Shown: positions 34,247 through 43,832 of the stretch, piece after piece
Position numbering within the stretch: the stretch's first letter is position 1
How the letters are laid out: each line of letters opens with the position of its first letter
Assembly (NCBI GenBank): GCA_963839165.1
Contig: CAWIUG010000036.1
Coordinates: 62,001-126,000 of the forward strand
Origin: DATFVA01 sp963839165
GTDB taxonomy: Bacteria; Bacteroidota; Ignavibacteria; Ignavibacteriales; Ignavibacteriaceae
Length of the DNA stretch: 64,000 bases
Reading direction: 5' to 3'
Made by a program: the position numbers and the translations under genes
Notes under the pieces: generated by a model
Database searches by the model: none
Told to the model about the DNA's origin: nothing
What the model saw: the letters and a program-made list of their open reading frames with translations, nothing else

Positions 34247-36472
34247 ATGAAGTTTCAGTTATTATTTTTTTTGTTAGGCGTTAACTTTCTATTCGGCCAG
34301 AAAACCGCTAACTGGAAGAACTATACCGATATGAAGAACGTAAGGGCGGTACAGGCTGCACAGAACGGTGTATGGGCGGCCAGCGGCGGCGGCGGATTTT
34401 TTTATAATACCGTTTCAGGAGAATTCCTGACGCTGCACAAAAATGACGGCTTGATAGGCTCGTCCTTAAACGCGGCTGCAGTTAATATGGACGGCAAAGT
34501 CTGGTTCGGCGGAGTTGAGGGAGCATTAGATGTATATGATCCTGCCACAAAAAAGATTAAAACCATACTGGACATCTATAACAATACTGACCAGCCGAAT
34601 AAGGGTATAAACAACCTGGAATCAATAGGTGATACAATTTATGCCAGCACCGACTTTGGTCTTTCCCTGATCGATTCAAAAAGCTACTTCTTTTATGACA
34701 CCTTTTTTAAGTATGGGAATTTTCAACCTTACATAAAAGTTAACAGCTCACTTAAAGCGGGATTGCTTTACCTGGCAACAAGCGCGGGTGTGGCCATTCA
34801 GAAAGTCGGGGCAGAGAATTTATCCGCGCCTGAGTCGTGGAACACTTATACCACACAGAACGGACTTCCCTCGAATAACGTATTGAGCATTATAAAAATG
34901 AACAATTCAGTTATAGCGGCTACTGATAAAGGTCTGTCACAAAAGAATGATTCCACCTGGAGCCCTTTTCTTACCCAATTTAATAACACCGTTATTAATG
35001 ATCTGCTTTTAAGGGCCGACTCATTGTTTATTGCTGTGGGGAAGATTATTTATCTCTATAACAATAATAATTTAACGGCATTTGACACTTCCATTGTACA
35101 GATCAATAAATTAGCCTATTCAAATTCACTTGGTTTAATTGCTGCTTCAGATGCAGGCTTCTATGAGGTGCGGAACAAGAAATACCATTACCCCAACGGT
35201 CCTCAGGCTAATCAATTCCCCGAGCTCACGGTAGATGATAGCGGAAACTTATGGTCGGCAAGCGGAAAAAATAATAAAGGTGTGGGCTTCTATAAGTATG
35301 ACGGAGCTGAATGGACAAACTACAACCTTGCAAACACACCGCTATTAACGACGAATGACTTTAATTTCGTTAATTCTCCCTCCGATGATGAAGTTTACTT
35401 TGGAAGCTGGGGAAGAGGATTTACAAGTCTCAAAAACGGCAAATTCAAGAATTATAATACGGGCAACACTCCTTTTGTAGGCTTACCTGGAAGTCCCGAT
35501 TTTTTAGTAATGTCGGGTTTCGCGAAAGACTCCCATGGAAACCTCTGGGTATTGAATTACTGGCCGGGTGACGGAAGGGCGTTGGGAGTGCTTCATCCCG
35601 ACAGTACATGGAATACCTATGCAAACCCGTCTGAATTCGGACAAGCCATTGAGCAGCATTATTCATTAGCTATTGATGCGTATGATACCAAATGGTACAG
35701 CATACGTAATTCGAGCAGACTGGGATTACTTTATTTTAACGAGAATGATCCGGCAGACTCAACCGATAATAAGTACGGCTTTCTGAATACCGATGACGGG
35801 CTAAACAGTAATTTTATTTATTCTATGGTCGTTGATAAAAGAGGCGATATATGGGTTGGGACAAGCATCGGTGTAAATATAATATCCAATAACGGTACTG
35901 TGCTTAATAATACCCGCCAGTTAAATATTACTTCAGTATTTGCATTGCGGCAGCAGACAATAAATGTTATTGCTGTTGACGCGCTCAATAATAAATGGAT
36001 CGGGACAAACCAGGGACTTCTGCTTGTCAATTCAGATGGGTCAAATCTTCTTGCCACATATGACTCGAAGAACAGTGCCCTGCTCTCAGACCAGATACGG
36101 AGTATCGCGGTTGACCAGAATAGCGGAAGAGTTTATGTAGGAACTGATGAGGGACTGACATCTTTTGATACCCCGGCTCTTAAACCTGAGGAATCATTTT
36201 CTGAATTATTTGTATATCCGAATCCTTTCATTGTAAATAATGGAGATAATATTCTAACTATCGATGGACTTATAAAGGATTCTGATATTAAAATTTTGAA
36301 CATTGAAGGTCAACTCATAAAAGAATTTTCATCTCCCGGAGGGCGCATAGCTTCTTGGGACGGGAGGGATGGAAAGGGCAATTTCGTAGGCAGCGGTATT
36401 TACCTGGTAGTGGCTTTCGATAAGGAAGGAAACAACGTAATTACCGGTAAAGTTGCTGTACTGCATAAATAA
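34247..36472 (+). CDS. PorZ-like beta-propeller protein (type IX secretion)
   Basis: Exported 741-residue protein with a signal peptide (1-18), repeated propeller blades of the two-component-regulator type (NGVWAASGGGGFF, GKVWFGGVEG, GDIWVGTSIGVNI, NKWIGTNQGLLLV, GRVYVGTDEGL) and a C-terminal domain (FVYPNPF ... DIKILNIEGQLI ... SWDGRDGKGN ... GIYLV). This order, with WKNYTDMKNVRAVQA at the start, resembles PorZ, the surface component of the T9SS attachment complex that receives the anionic sugar anchor. It fits the presence of several T9SS cargo proteins in the window. A broken partial duplicate precedes it. Confidence 0.68.
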   Translation: MKFQLLFFLLGVNFLFGQKTANWKNYTDMKNVRAVQAAQNGVWAASGGGGFFYNTVSGEFLTLHKNDGLIGSSLNAAAVNMDGKVWFGGVEGALDVYDPATKKIKTILDIYNNTDQPNKGINNLESIGDTIYASTDFGLSLIDSKSYFFYDTFFKYGNFQPYIKVNSSLKAGLLYLATSAGVAIQKVGAENLSAPESWNTYTTQNGLPSNNVLSIIKMNNSVIAATDKGLSQKNDSTWSPFLTQFNNTVINDLLLRADSLFIAVGKIIYLYNNNNLTAFDTSIVQINKLAYSNSLGLIAASDAGFYEVRNKKYHYPNGPQANQFPELTVDDSGNLWSASGKNNKGVGFYKYDGAEWTNYNLANTPLLTTNDFNFVNSPSDDEVYFGSWGRGFTSLKNGKFKNYNTGNTPFVGLPGSPDFLVMSGFAKDSHGNLWVLNYWPGDGRALGVLHPDSTWNTYANPSEFGQAIEQHYSLAIDAYDTKWYSIRNSSRLGLLYFNENDPADSTDNKYGFLNTDDGLNSNFIYSMVVDKRGDIWVGTSIGVNIISNNGTVLNNTRQLNITSVFALRQQTINVIAVDALNNKWIGTNQGLLLVNSDGSNLLATYDSKNSALLSDQIRSIAVDQNSGRVYVGTDEGLTSFDTPALKPEESFSELFVYPNPFIVNNGDNILTIDGLIKDSDIKILNIEGQLIKEFSSPGGRIASWDGRDGKGNFVGSGIYLVVAFDKEGNNVITGKVAVLHK

Positions 36473-36494
36473 CAATTTCCAAAATCAGCAATAA

Positions 36495-38438
36495 ATGATA
36501 GATCTCACCAATATTTCGCTGCAGTTTGGCGGAAAATACTTATTCAAAGATGTTAACCTGAAAATTACTTCCGGTGATAAAATTTCACTCGTTGGAGCGA
36601 ACGGAACCGGCAAATCATCCCTGCTTAAGATAATTAAGGGGAACCTGCAGCCTGAATCGGGCAGAATACAGAGGCAGAAAAGAACAACTATCGGTTACCT
36701 TCCGCAGGAGAATGTTACCCACAGCGGGTCTACGCTACTTGAAGAGGCAAAGTCGGCGTTATCTCATATCGTTGACCTACAGGAAAAAGAAACCGAACTA
36801 ACCGACAAACTATCGACAGATAATTTATCGGCGGAGGAAAGGGAAGATCTCGTTCATCAGCTGGGGGAGGTTCATATGCGGCTGGAGGAGCTCGACTCAT
36901 ACAGCGCTGAATCAAAAGTAGAAAAAATTTTAACGGGACTCGGATTTGAAGAGAAGGATTTCCCGAGGCTGACAGATGAATTTTCGGGCGGGTGGCAGAT
37001 GCGTATCGCCCTTGCAAAAATTCTTATTCAGCAGAATGACCTGCTGCTGATGGATGAGCCTACAAATCATCTTGATCTTGATTCACTTGAATGGCTGATA
37101 AGTTTTCTAAAGTCGTATAAAGGAGCGCTGCTGATTGTTTCGCACGATAAGCACTTTATAAACCAGGTTACCGAAAAGACTTTAGAAATATACCTGGGCC
37201 GTTTCAACACCTACAACGGCAGCTACGATGATTACCTCAGGTATAAAGAAGAAAGAGATACGCTTACTGAAAACCAGTTCATTCTGCAGCAGAAGAAAAT
37301 TAAAGAAACAGAAAAATTTATAGAGCGCTTCCGCTATAAAGCCACCAAAGCGAAACAGGTACAGAGCCGAATCAAGAAGCTGGAGAAAATGGAGCTGATC
37401 GAGCTCCCCGATTCCAGCGACGATATTTATATAAAGTTCCCCGAGCCTCCTTCAAGCGGAAAAGTTAATATGGAACTGAGAAACATCACCAAGTCGTACG
37501 GTGATAATGTAGTTCTGCACAATCTTAACTTCACTGTAAACAGGGGCGAGAAGATAGCCTTTGTGGGTCCAAACGGTGCAGGGAAAACCACACTTTCCAA
37601 AATAATTGCCGGCGTTCTTGATATCAACAGCGGTGAAAGGGTCATAGGTCATAATACAATAATTTCATACTATGCTCAGGATGTGGCCGATAACTTGAGT
37701 CCCGGACTGGATATCATAGAAACCGTTGAGGGTATTGCTGAAGATAAAACAGTAGGCCAGCTGCGCTCACTTCTTGGTTCATTTTTATTTACCGGTGATG
37801 ATGTGTTTAAGAAAGTTGGAGTATTGTCAGGAGGAGAGAAAAGCAGAATAGCGCTGGCAAAGATCCTGCTGACGAAATCAAATTTCATAATACTTGATGA
37901 ACCGACAAACCATCTGGATATTTCTTCAAAAAAAGTCCTTCAGCGGGCGCTTATGGATTTTAAGGGATCGTTAATACTTGTTTCTCACGATATAGACTTT
38001 CTTGAGCCGGTTGTAAATAAGGTTGTGGAAATAAGGAAGGGTGAGATAAAGAACTTTGAGGGAGGGATTGAATATTACCTCCGGAAGAAGGATATGCGGG
38101 AGGACGAAAGTAAGTCTGTTAGTGAGTCGGCCGGCAGCGAATCATCTACGCGCAAAGATCAGAAGAGACTTGAGGCAGAGCAGAGACAAAAAAGGTACAA
38201 TGCAACAAAAGATCTGTTAAAGAAAATTGAGATCCTGGAAAAAAGAATATCAGAGCTGGAAGAAAAGGAAAGAACTCTTGAGAAAGAATTAACCCTTCCC
38301 GAGACGTACTCAAATCCGGAAAAAGCAAGACTGAAAAACCTTGACTTCCAGGAATCCAAAAAAGAACTGGAGAAAATACTGACTGAATGGGAAAAAGCTT
38401 CCAACGAACTAACAAAAGTTGAGAGCCAATTTAGCTAG
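36495..38438 (+). CDS. ABC-F family ATPase
   Basis: Soluble tandem ATPase of 647 residues acting on the ribosome, without membrane domains. First site: GANGTGKSSLL, signature FSGGWQMRIALAK and LLLMDEPTNHLDLDSLEWL. Second site: GPNGAGKTTLSK, LSGGEKSRIALAK and FIILDEPTNHLD. Between them is the linker region (about 235-310), and a charged coiled-coil C-terminus (about 540-647) like that of Uup/YdiF-type members. It starts 22 bp after the PorZ-like gene. Subfamily and role (translation factor or resistance) cannot be decided from motifs. Confidence 0.93.
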   Translation: MIDLTNISLQFGGKYLFKDVNLKITSGDKISLVGANGTGKSSLLKIIKGNLQPESGRIQRQKRTTIGYLPQENVTHSGSTLLEEAKSALSHIVDLQEKETELTDKLSTDNLSAEEREDLVHQLGEVHMRLEELDSYSAESKVEKILTGLGFEEKDFPRLTDEFSGGWQMRIALAKILIQQNDLLLMDEPTNHLDLDSLEWLISFLKSYKGALLIVSHDKHFINQVTEKTLEIYLGRFNTYNGSYDDYLRYKEERDTLTENQFILQQKKIKETEKFIERFRYKATKAKQVQSRIKKLEKMELIELPDSSDDIYIKFPEPPSSGKVNMELRNITKSYGDNVVLHNLNFTVNRGEKIAFVGPNGAGKTTLSKIIAGVLDINSGERVIGHNTIISYYAQDVADNLSPGLDIIETVEGIAEDKTVGQLRSLLGSFLFTGDDVFKKVGVLSGGEKSRIALAKILLTKSNFIILDEPTNHLDISSKKVLQRALMDFKGSLILVSHDIDFLEPVVNKVVEIRKGEIKNFEGGIEYYLRKKDMREDESKSVSESAGSESSTRKDQKRLEAEQRQKRYNATKDLLKKIEILEKRISELEEKERTLEKELTLPETYSNPEKARLKNLDFQESKKELEKILTEWEKASNELTKVESQFS

Positions 38439-39385
38439 AATTTTATTTTCAAGAATTCCTCCGCAAGCGGTATCCCTCCATACAGCGCAGCATCATCCCC
38501 GAGCTTTGTGGGCAGAAGCTTTAGTCCCTTTGAAGACGAGGACAGAGCATTCTCCTCAAATGATTCCTTAATTATTGGTAACATAAATTTATCCAGCGCC
38601 TCAATTACGCCGCCGCCGAGGATTATAAGATCCAGGTTAAGCAGGTTTGTAATATCGGCAAGGACTTTGCCTATGGTTTTACAAGCGCGTGTCAGATGTT
38701 TAACCGCCAGTTTATCCCCTTTTTTCACAGCGTTAGCCAGAGCTTTACTTTTAATTTGTTTCTCAGAGCCGGTGAACTCCTTTAGAATACTCTTTTCACC
38801 TTTTTCCAGATCCTTCTTTATATCCCTGTCTACAGCGGTACGACTTGCAACAGCCTCAAAACAGCCATGGTTGCCGCATCCGCATAAGGGTCCGTTTTTC
38901 TCGACTTTTATATGGCCGATTTCTCCGGCGGCATAATCGGCCCCTCTGAAGAGTTTTCCATCAAAAATAAATCCCGCACCGATACCCGTACCTATAAACA
39001 CAACAAGCATATCCTTTGCATCTTTTCCAAGACCATAATATTTAACACCCAGCGCACCGAGGTTCACGTCATTTTCAATCAGCACTTTATAAGGAATCAG
39101 CTTTTCAAGTTTTTCTTTTATGTTAAAGTTTTTTAGTCCCAGATTAGGAGCCATAGCAATAACTCCTGTAAAAGGATTCACACTTCCGGGAACGCCAAGG
39201 CAGACAGCGGCTATCTGGTTTTTATTTATTCCCGATTGCTTCACCAGATCTTTTACTGCTTCCGCAAGGTCATTTAAATATTCATCGGCTCCCTTACCCG
39301 TGCCGGTGGGGCGTTTTATTTTGTTAACTATTCCCTCTTCGGAATTTAATATTGCCGCAAGAATTTTTGTTCCCCCCATATCCAT
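38435..39385 (-). CDS. ROK family sugar kinase (glucokinase-like)
   Basis: ATP-dependent sugar kinase of the ROK family, 316 residues from the listed ATG. It has DMGGTKI at the N-terminus (phosphate 1), ENDVNLGALG, GTGIGAGF with substrate residues, GEIGHIKV and the zinc motif CGCGNHGCFEA. An AAGGAG site lies 6 bp before an in-frame CTG at 39409, which would add MSKKYIIS, the normal ROK start (KYIIsmDMGGTK); translation may begin there. Convergent and overlapping by 4 bp with the ABC-F gene. Glucose as substrate is likely but not proven. Confidence 0.9.
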   Translation of the reverse strand: MDMGGTKILAAILNSEEGIVNKIKRPTGTGKGADEYLNDLAEAVKDLVKQSGINKNQIAAVCLGVPGSVNPFTGVIAMAPNLGLKNFNIKEKLEKLIPYKVLIENDVNLGALGVKYYGLGKDAKDMLVVFIGTGIGAGFIFDGKLFRGADYAAGEIGHIKVEKNGPLCGCGNHGCFEAVASRTAVDRDIKKDLEKGEKSILKEFTGSEKQIKSKALANAVKKGDKLAVKHLTRACKTIGKVLADITNLLNLDLIILGGGVIEALDKFMLPIIKESFEENALSSSSKGLKLLPTKLGDDAALYGGIPLAEEFLKIKF

Positions 39386-39550
39386 GCTGATGATATATTT
39401 TTTACTCAGGGTCTGCTCCTTAATTTTTTTTATTTTAGGAAAGCTATCAATAAATAAGAATATTTCCCAAAATTATGGATGATTTACGTTATACAGGGTG
39501 TGAACAATAAAATGATTGTATCTGGTTCAATCTTCAGTTAATTTTATTTA

Positions 39551-40351
39551 ATGGAAAAAGTTAAACCCTTAAAGAGATTTGGTCAGAATTATCTGAAAGA
39601 TAATAATATACTTGATAAAATTATCACAGAGATTAATCCTGTTAAAAATGATTTTATTATTGAGGTCGGTCCCGGTCTGGGTGCACTAACCTCAAAATTA
39701 GCTTCATCAGATGCTGAAATAGCAGCTATTGAAATTGACAAAAGGGTTAAGGAAGATCTGGCCGGGAAATATCCTTCAGTAAAGTTCTATAATGAGGACT
39801 TTTTGAAGACAGATCTGCACAAATTTTATCAGGAAGACGGCCGGAAGCTGAGGGTAGCGGGAAACATACCATATAACTTGACCTCACCCATCATTTTTAA
39901 GATGATAGAGTATAACGGAATTATTAAAGATGCCGTACTTATGGTTCAGTATGAAGTAGCGAAGAGGATCACTTCTTCACCAGGTTCAAAAGATTATGGC
40001 ATACTTTCGGTCTTATTAAATTATTTTGCGGAGGTTAAGTTCTGCTTTAAGGTTTCGCCGAATGTTTTTTATCCAAAACCAAAGGTATATTCGGCCGTTA
40101 TTCATATATTCATAAAAGAGCTTACGATCAGCGATGATCTAAAGAAAAGATTCATTCAAATTGTAAAAGCATCATTTGGAAAACGAAGAAAAACTTTAAA
40201 AAATTCATTGGGAGACAGTATATTTAAAGAAATAGATTTTTCAGATTCAGGCATTGACCTGAGTCTGCGCGCTGAACAGCTTAACACAAAGGATTTTGAA
40301 ATTCTTGCGTCGTATACACTTAATAACCCCTCTTATAATACCGGCCGATGA
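39551..40351 (+). CDS. rsmA: 16S rRNA dimethyladenosine transferase
   Basis: RsmA/KsgA dimethylates two adjacent adenines in helix 45 of 16S rRNA with SAM. The 266-residue protein has FGQNYLKD (family FGQhFL), the SAM site EVGPGLGALT, AIEIDKR and catalytic NIPYNLTSPI. The C-terminal KRRKTLKNSL is typical. The stop overlaps the PAP2 gene start in ATGA, so the two and menG form an operon. Confidence 0.95.
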   Translation: MEKVKPLKRFGQNYLKDNNILDKIITEINPVKNDFIIEVGPGLGALTSKLASSDAEIAAIEIDKRVKEDLAGKYPSVKFYNEDFLKTDLHKFYQEDGRKLRVAGNIPYNLTSPIIFKMIEYNGIIKDAVLMVQYEVAKRITSSPGSKDYGILSVLLNYFAEVKFCFKVSPNVFYPKPKVYSAVIHIFIKELTISDDLKKRFIQIVKASFGKRRKTLKNSLGDSIFKEIDFSDSGIDLSLRAEQLNTKDFEILASYTLNNPSYNTGR

Positions 40352-41307
40352 AAAGATTAAAATCTTTTGTTAAAAATCTAAAGGCCTACGATCTGGTAGT
40401 GGTGGTTTTTTATGTCTTCCTGATAATAATGAACATCATCTTCCACGATAAGATTGAGAACACATCCGACTGGATGCTGATGAATATCGGGGTAATCGCC
40501 TTTGCTTTCCTTATTTCTTTTCTTGAGAATAAACAGAACATAAAACTCTGGAGAATTATTCATTACTGGTATATAGCTCCCCTCGTTTTCATAACTTTCA
40601 AAGAGCTGTACTTTATGATAAAGCCTATAAGAGGACAGGATTACGACTGGCTTTTTATAGAGATCGACCACTGGATATTCGGCGCTAATCCTACCCAGGT
40701 TCTTCAGAAGATTGCCTTTCCACTGCTGACAGAGATCCTGCAGATTGTCTACAGTATGTTCTACCTTCTGCCGATCATCCTTGCGCTGGTTCTGCTCAGA
40801 AAACACAAATACCTTGCGTGTGACTTTGCGGTGTTCTCAATTGTTTACGGATTTTTTCTTTCCTACCTGGGCTATTTTGCGCTGCCGGGAATAGGACCCC
40901 GTTTCACACTGCACAACTTTGCCGAACTGGATACACAACTGCCGGGACTTCTGGTGACGAAATACCTGAGAGAATTTGTGAACCTTGGTGAGTCGATATC
41001 CGCTTCCACCGTCAATCCTGCTGAGTATGTACAACGAGATGTATTTCCGAGCGGACACACTATGATAACACTGATTGTTATGTATCTCTCCGTCAGGCTA
41101 AAGAGTCGCTCCAGGTATTTTTTCCTGCCCGTAGGTTCGCTGCTGATTTTTGCAACTGTTTACCTTCAGTATCATTATGTAATTGATCTTGTAGGGGGAC
41201 TGCTTTTTATGATGTTCTCGTTATGGTCGGGCAGATACATTTTTAACTGGTGGAGAAGAAAGACGGGTCTGGAAGAGTTTCAATACAGTAAAATAAAATA
41301 TGACTGA
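40348..41307 (+). CDS. PAP2-family membrane phosphatase
   Basis: Multi-pass membrane protein of 319 residues (about six helices plus a longer N-terminal part) with PAP2 motifs: GIGPRF region, FPSGHTM with the catalytic His, and YHYVIDLVGG. Such enzymes dephosphorylate lipid phosphates (phosphatidate or undecaprenyl pyrophosphate) or transfer phosphoryl groups. The first motif (K-x6-RP) is not clear. It overlaps rsmA by 4 bp and menG by 8 bp. Link to the neighbouring quinone gene is by transcription only. Confidence 0.8.
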   Translation: MKRLKSFVKNLKAYDLVVVVFYVFLIIMNIIFHDKIENTSDWMLMNIGVIAFAFLISFLENKQNIKLWRIIHYWYIAPLVFITFKELYFMIKPIRGQDYDWLFIEIDHWIFGANPTQVLQKIAFPLLTEILQIVYSMFYLLPIILALVLLRKHKYLACDFAVFSIVYGFFLSYLGYFALPGIGPRFTLHNFAELDTQLPGLLVTKYLREFVNLGESISASTVNPAEYVQRDVFPSGHTMITLIVMYLSVRLKSRSRYFFLPVGSLLIFATVYLQYHYVIDLVGGLLFMMFSLWSGRYIFNWWRRKTGLEEFQYSKIKYD

Positions 41308-41983
41308 AAAGAAAATAGAAGTTAAGAAGATATTTGATTCAATTGCGTGGAGGTACGACTTCCTTAATCATCTGCTGAGCTTCGGAATGGATATATACTG
41401 GAGGAAAAAAGCCCTGAAGCTTACAGGGTTCAATCCTGAAAGTGTATTGCTTGATATAGCCTGCGGGACAGGAGATGTGGCAATTGAGGCCAGGAAGCAG
41501 GGGGTCAGGAGGATTTTCGGGGCGGATTATTCATTTAATATGCTTCAGCTATTTGAGAAAAAGAGTGATTGGATAAAAACGAAAACCGTTCAGATGGTTG
41601 CCGAGAACCTTCCGCTTAAAGATGAATCGGTAACAAACATAACAGTTGCCTTCGGAGTAAGAAATTTTTACGATATCCAGGAAGGGTTTAATTCGTTTTA
41701 CCGGGTACTCAGCAAGGGCGGAAAGGCCACGATCATTGAATTCAGACTCCCCTCAAATTTTGTATTCAAAGCATTGTACAAGTTTTATTTCAAGAAGATA
41801 CTTCCGGTGGTAGGCGGCATAATTTCGGGCGATATGGCGGCGTATAAATATCTGCCGCGATCGGTTGAGGAATTTGATGAGAAAATAAATATGCCGGAGC
41901 TGCTGAGGAATTCGGGATTCCGGAACATAGAGATCTTCCCTCTTACTATGGGGATTGTACAGACCATCATAGCCACCAAATAA
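41300..41983 (+). CDS. menG: Demethylmenaquinone methyltransferase
   Basis: SAM-dependent C-methyltransferase (UbiE/MenG), last step of menaquinone synthesis. The 227-residue protein starts with the family IFDSIAWRYDFLNHLLSFG, has the SAM motif LDIACGTGDVA, AENLPL, FGVRNFYD and the late YKYLPRSVEEF. In this lineage the substrate is expected to be demethylmenaquinone. It overlaps the PAP2 gene and is the last gene before a palindromic repeat array. Confidence 0.94.
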   Translation: MTEKKIEVKKIFDSIAWRYDFLNHLLSFGMDIYWRKKALKLTGFNPESVLLDIACGTGDVAIEARKQGVRRIFGADYSFNMLQLFEKKSDWIKTKTVQMVAENLPLKDESVTNITVAFGVRNFYDIQEGFNSFYRVLSKGGKATIIEFRLPSNFVFKALYKFYFKKILPVVGGIISGDMAAYKYLPRSVEEFDEKINMPELLRNSGFRNIEIFPLTMGIVQTIIATK

Positions 41984-42000
41984 TCGGTAATCCTAATTAG

Positions 42001-42153
42001 ATTCTCTACGAGGATCTTTAGTCACCTTTGACTTTTTTTACAAATGTTGATCCTCTACGAGGATGCTTAGTCAGCTTTGAGGGTTTTTACAAATATTTAT
42101 CCTCTACGAGGATGGATACCGGATAGCAGGAAATGTAAAAATCCTACGAGGAT
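42001..42153. repeat. Tandem array of ATCCTCTACGAGGAT palindromes
   Basis: Four copies of a near-perfect 15-bp inverted repeat with a TAC centre start at 42001, 42050, 42099 and 42141 (spacings 49, 49 and 42 bp; the last lacks two bases). Two kinds of spacer alternate in pairs: CTTTAGTCACCTTTGA-like with TTTTTTACAAAT after the first two, GATACCGGATAGC after the last two. It lies between the convergent menG and lipoprotein genes. Confidence 0.75.
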
Positions 42154-42197
42154 AGATACCGGATAGCGGAGACGTCAGCGGGGGTCCGGAATGAATT

Positions 42198-42965
42198 CTA
42201 TTTAACGTTGTATGAAGTAAGGCTTTGAGTAATCACGGACGTCGTATCAGATAGATTTATTCCGCCTCCGGTAAATGCACTGAGGATAGCTGCATTTCCC
42301 TGCCACTTCACTATCCCGATCCCATCAACCAGCCAGGCAAAGGCATCAAAGCTTGTTGTCGGACCGCCAGGCACCTGCAGGTTCAGAGAATATTTTAACC
42401 TGACCGCATCTTTATTCACGTCTCCCGAATTAAGGTGTAGTGTAAGACTTTCTTTCCCATCAAAAGAACCATCCACTGTCAAGACCGGTATACTAAAAAT
42501 GTACACTACGGAAAGTTTGAACACCGACCATGTTTTACTTTCATCAATCGGAAATGAAAGGAGGTTCATTTCGGCATCGAGAGATATATTATTTCTAAAA
42601 CTATCTGGGATTGCGGATGAGAGTCCTGTTGTATCCAAAAAATAATACAGGTTGTCATTTGTTTTACGGAAATACGAAAATGAGATTGACGGTACACCAG
42701 ATAAATTAAGTGAATCGATCTGCACCTGGTAAGTTGTTCCGTTTTTTACCTCTGTACCGGTGTATTCGGTACTCCGTGTTCCCGTAGTCTGAGTTCCGTT
42801 TGAATCAGTTTTTGCGATTGAATAAGTATAGGTAGATCCGTCACCGTTCGGAAAATATTCTGTGTTATTCGGAGCAGGAGGATTTGTAGTATTATCTTTA
42901 TTACACGCGTTTATTAAAAGTCCTAATATTATTATCAATGCTGAACCGGATATGAATTTTATCAT
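42198..42965 (-). CDS. Predicted lipoprotein of unknown function
   Basis: 255-residue protein with a lipoprotein signal (LLINAC, cysteine at about 21) followed by the low-complexity NKDNTTNPPAPNN stretch common in lipoproteins of this group. The rest is beta-rich and soluble; it begins with EYFPNGDGSTYTY, a pattern seen in uncharacterised surface proteins. No catalytic motif was seen. It lies 1 bp after the rdgB stop on the same strand, so it is probably co-transcribed. Function unknown. Confidence 0.7.
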   Translation of the reverse strand: MIKFISGSALIIILGLLINACNKDNTTNPPAPNNTEYFPNGDGSTYTYSIAKTDSNGTQTTGTRSTEYTGTEVKNGTTYQVQIDSLNLSGVPSISFSYFRKTNDNLYYFLDTTGLSSAIPDSFRNNISLDAEMNLLSFPIDESKTWSVFKLSVVYIFSIPVLTVDGSFDGKESLTLHLNSGDVNKDAVRLKYSLNLQVPGGPTTSFDAFAWLVDGIGIVKWQGNAAILSAFTGGGINLSDTTSVITQSLTSYNVK

Positions 42966-42966
42966 A

Positions 42967-43551
42967 TTAACCTCTGCTTAACTTCTCTTTCAATTTATTA
43001 AATGCCTTAGCCCGGTGACTGATGCTGTTTTTTTCTTCAATCGATAACTCAGCCAGAGTTGATGTATAGCCTTCAGGTACAAAGAGCGGATCGTAACCGA
43101 AACCGTTATGACCCTTCGGGTGAAGGATAATCCGACCTATAAGCTCACCGGAAGCGGAAATATAGTTATTGCCATCATAATAAACAGCGACAGAGATAAA
43201 CCGTGCGGGATGAGGTGACGGCAGTCCCTTCAATTCCGATATCAGTTTTTCATTATTCTTCTCATCCGTAGAGTTTTCACCCGAATACCTTGCTGAATAG
43301 ACACCAGGACTCCCATTTAATTGATCTACAGCGAGGCCCGAATCATCAGCAATCACAGGTATCTTAAAGATATGATATATCTCAAAAGCTTTTTTCTCAG
43401 CATTTCCCTGGAAAGTATCCCTATCCTCAATCACTTCGGGGATCTTCTCAAAATCGGTCATACTTAATAACTCAAAAGGAATACCCTTCAGTATTTTTTT
43501 TATTTCCCTAAGCTTTCCCTGGTTAGTAGTAGCAATTATTATTTTGTTCAA
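42967..43551 (-). CDS. rdgB: XTP/dITP pyrophosphatase
   Basis: Ham1/RdgB enzyme that removes non-canonical purine triphosphates (ITP, XTP) from the nucleotide pool. The 194-residue protein has the N-terminal IATTNQGKLREI, DDSGLAVDQLNGSPGVYSARY in the middle and SHRAKAF near the C-terminus, all diagnostic. Its start overlaps the SemiSWEET gene by 4 bp, and the lipoprotein gene follows by 1 bp. Confidence 0.95.
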   Translation of the reverse strand: MNKIIIATTNQGKLREIKKILKGIPFELLSMTDFEKIPEVIEDRDTFQGNAEKKAFEIYHIFKIPVIADDSGLAVDQLNGSPGVYSARYSGENSTDEKNNEKLISELKGLPSPHPARFISVAVYYDGNNYISASGELIGRIILHPKGHNGFGYDPLFVPEGYTSTLAELSIEEKNSISHRAKAFNKLKEKLSRG

Positions 43552-43805
43552 ACATTTGCTCCTTTTACTGAACGGGATTTATAAAAGAGGTTAATAACCG
43601 CCCCGACTGTAGTCATTGAATTAAGAATTGTAAACACCGGGTCGTGCAGAAATATTGCATAGAGAGTAAGCGATATACTTCCGATGAGGTTAAGTATAAG
43701 AAAATAGAGGTTAATGCTGCACCGTTTAGTCTTTACGGTTTCGATAGTTTGAGGTATCCATCCGGCGGCAAGCGCCAGGAGTCCGATAATTCCGATATAT
43801 TCCAT
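43548..43805 (-). CDS. SemiSWEET / PQ-loop small membrane protein
   Basis: 85-residue protein with three membrane helices. The first helix ends in GWIPQTIETVKTKR, a PQ-loop motif as in bacterial SemiSWEET sugar transporters, which work as dimers. Helix three contains NSMTTVGAVINLFYKS. Length and topology match SemiSWEET. It overlaps rdgB by 4 bp. Sugar specificity cannot be read from the sequence. Confidence 0.75.
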   Translation of the reverse strand: MEYIGIIGLLALAAGWIPQTIETVKTKRCSINLYFLILNLIGSISLTLYAIFLHDPVFTILNSMTTVGAVINLFYKSRSVKGANV

Positions 43806-43832
43806 TATTGTCCTGTTTATGTATAAATTATT

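Noticed and set aside
42001..42153. CRISPR array
   Set aside because: Repeats are only 15 bp, spacers are repeated rather than unique, and no cas gene is present.
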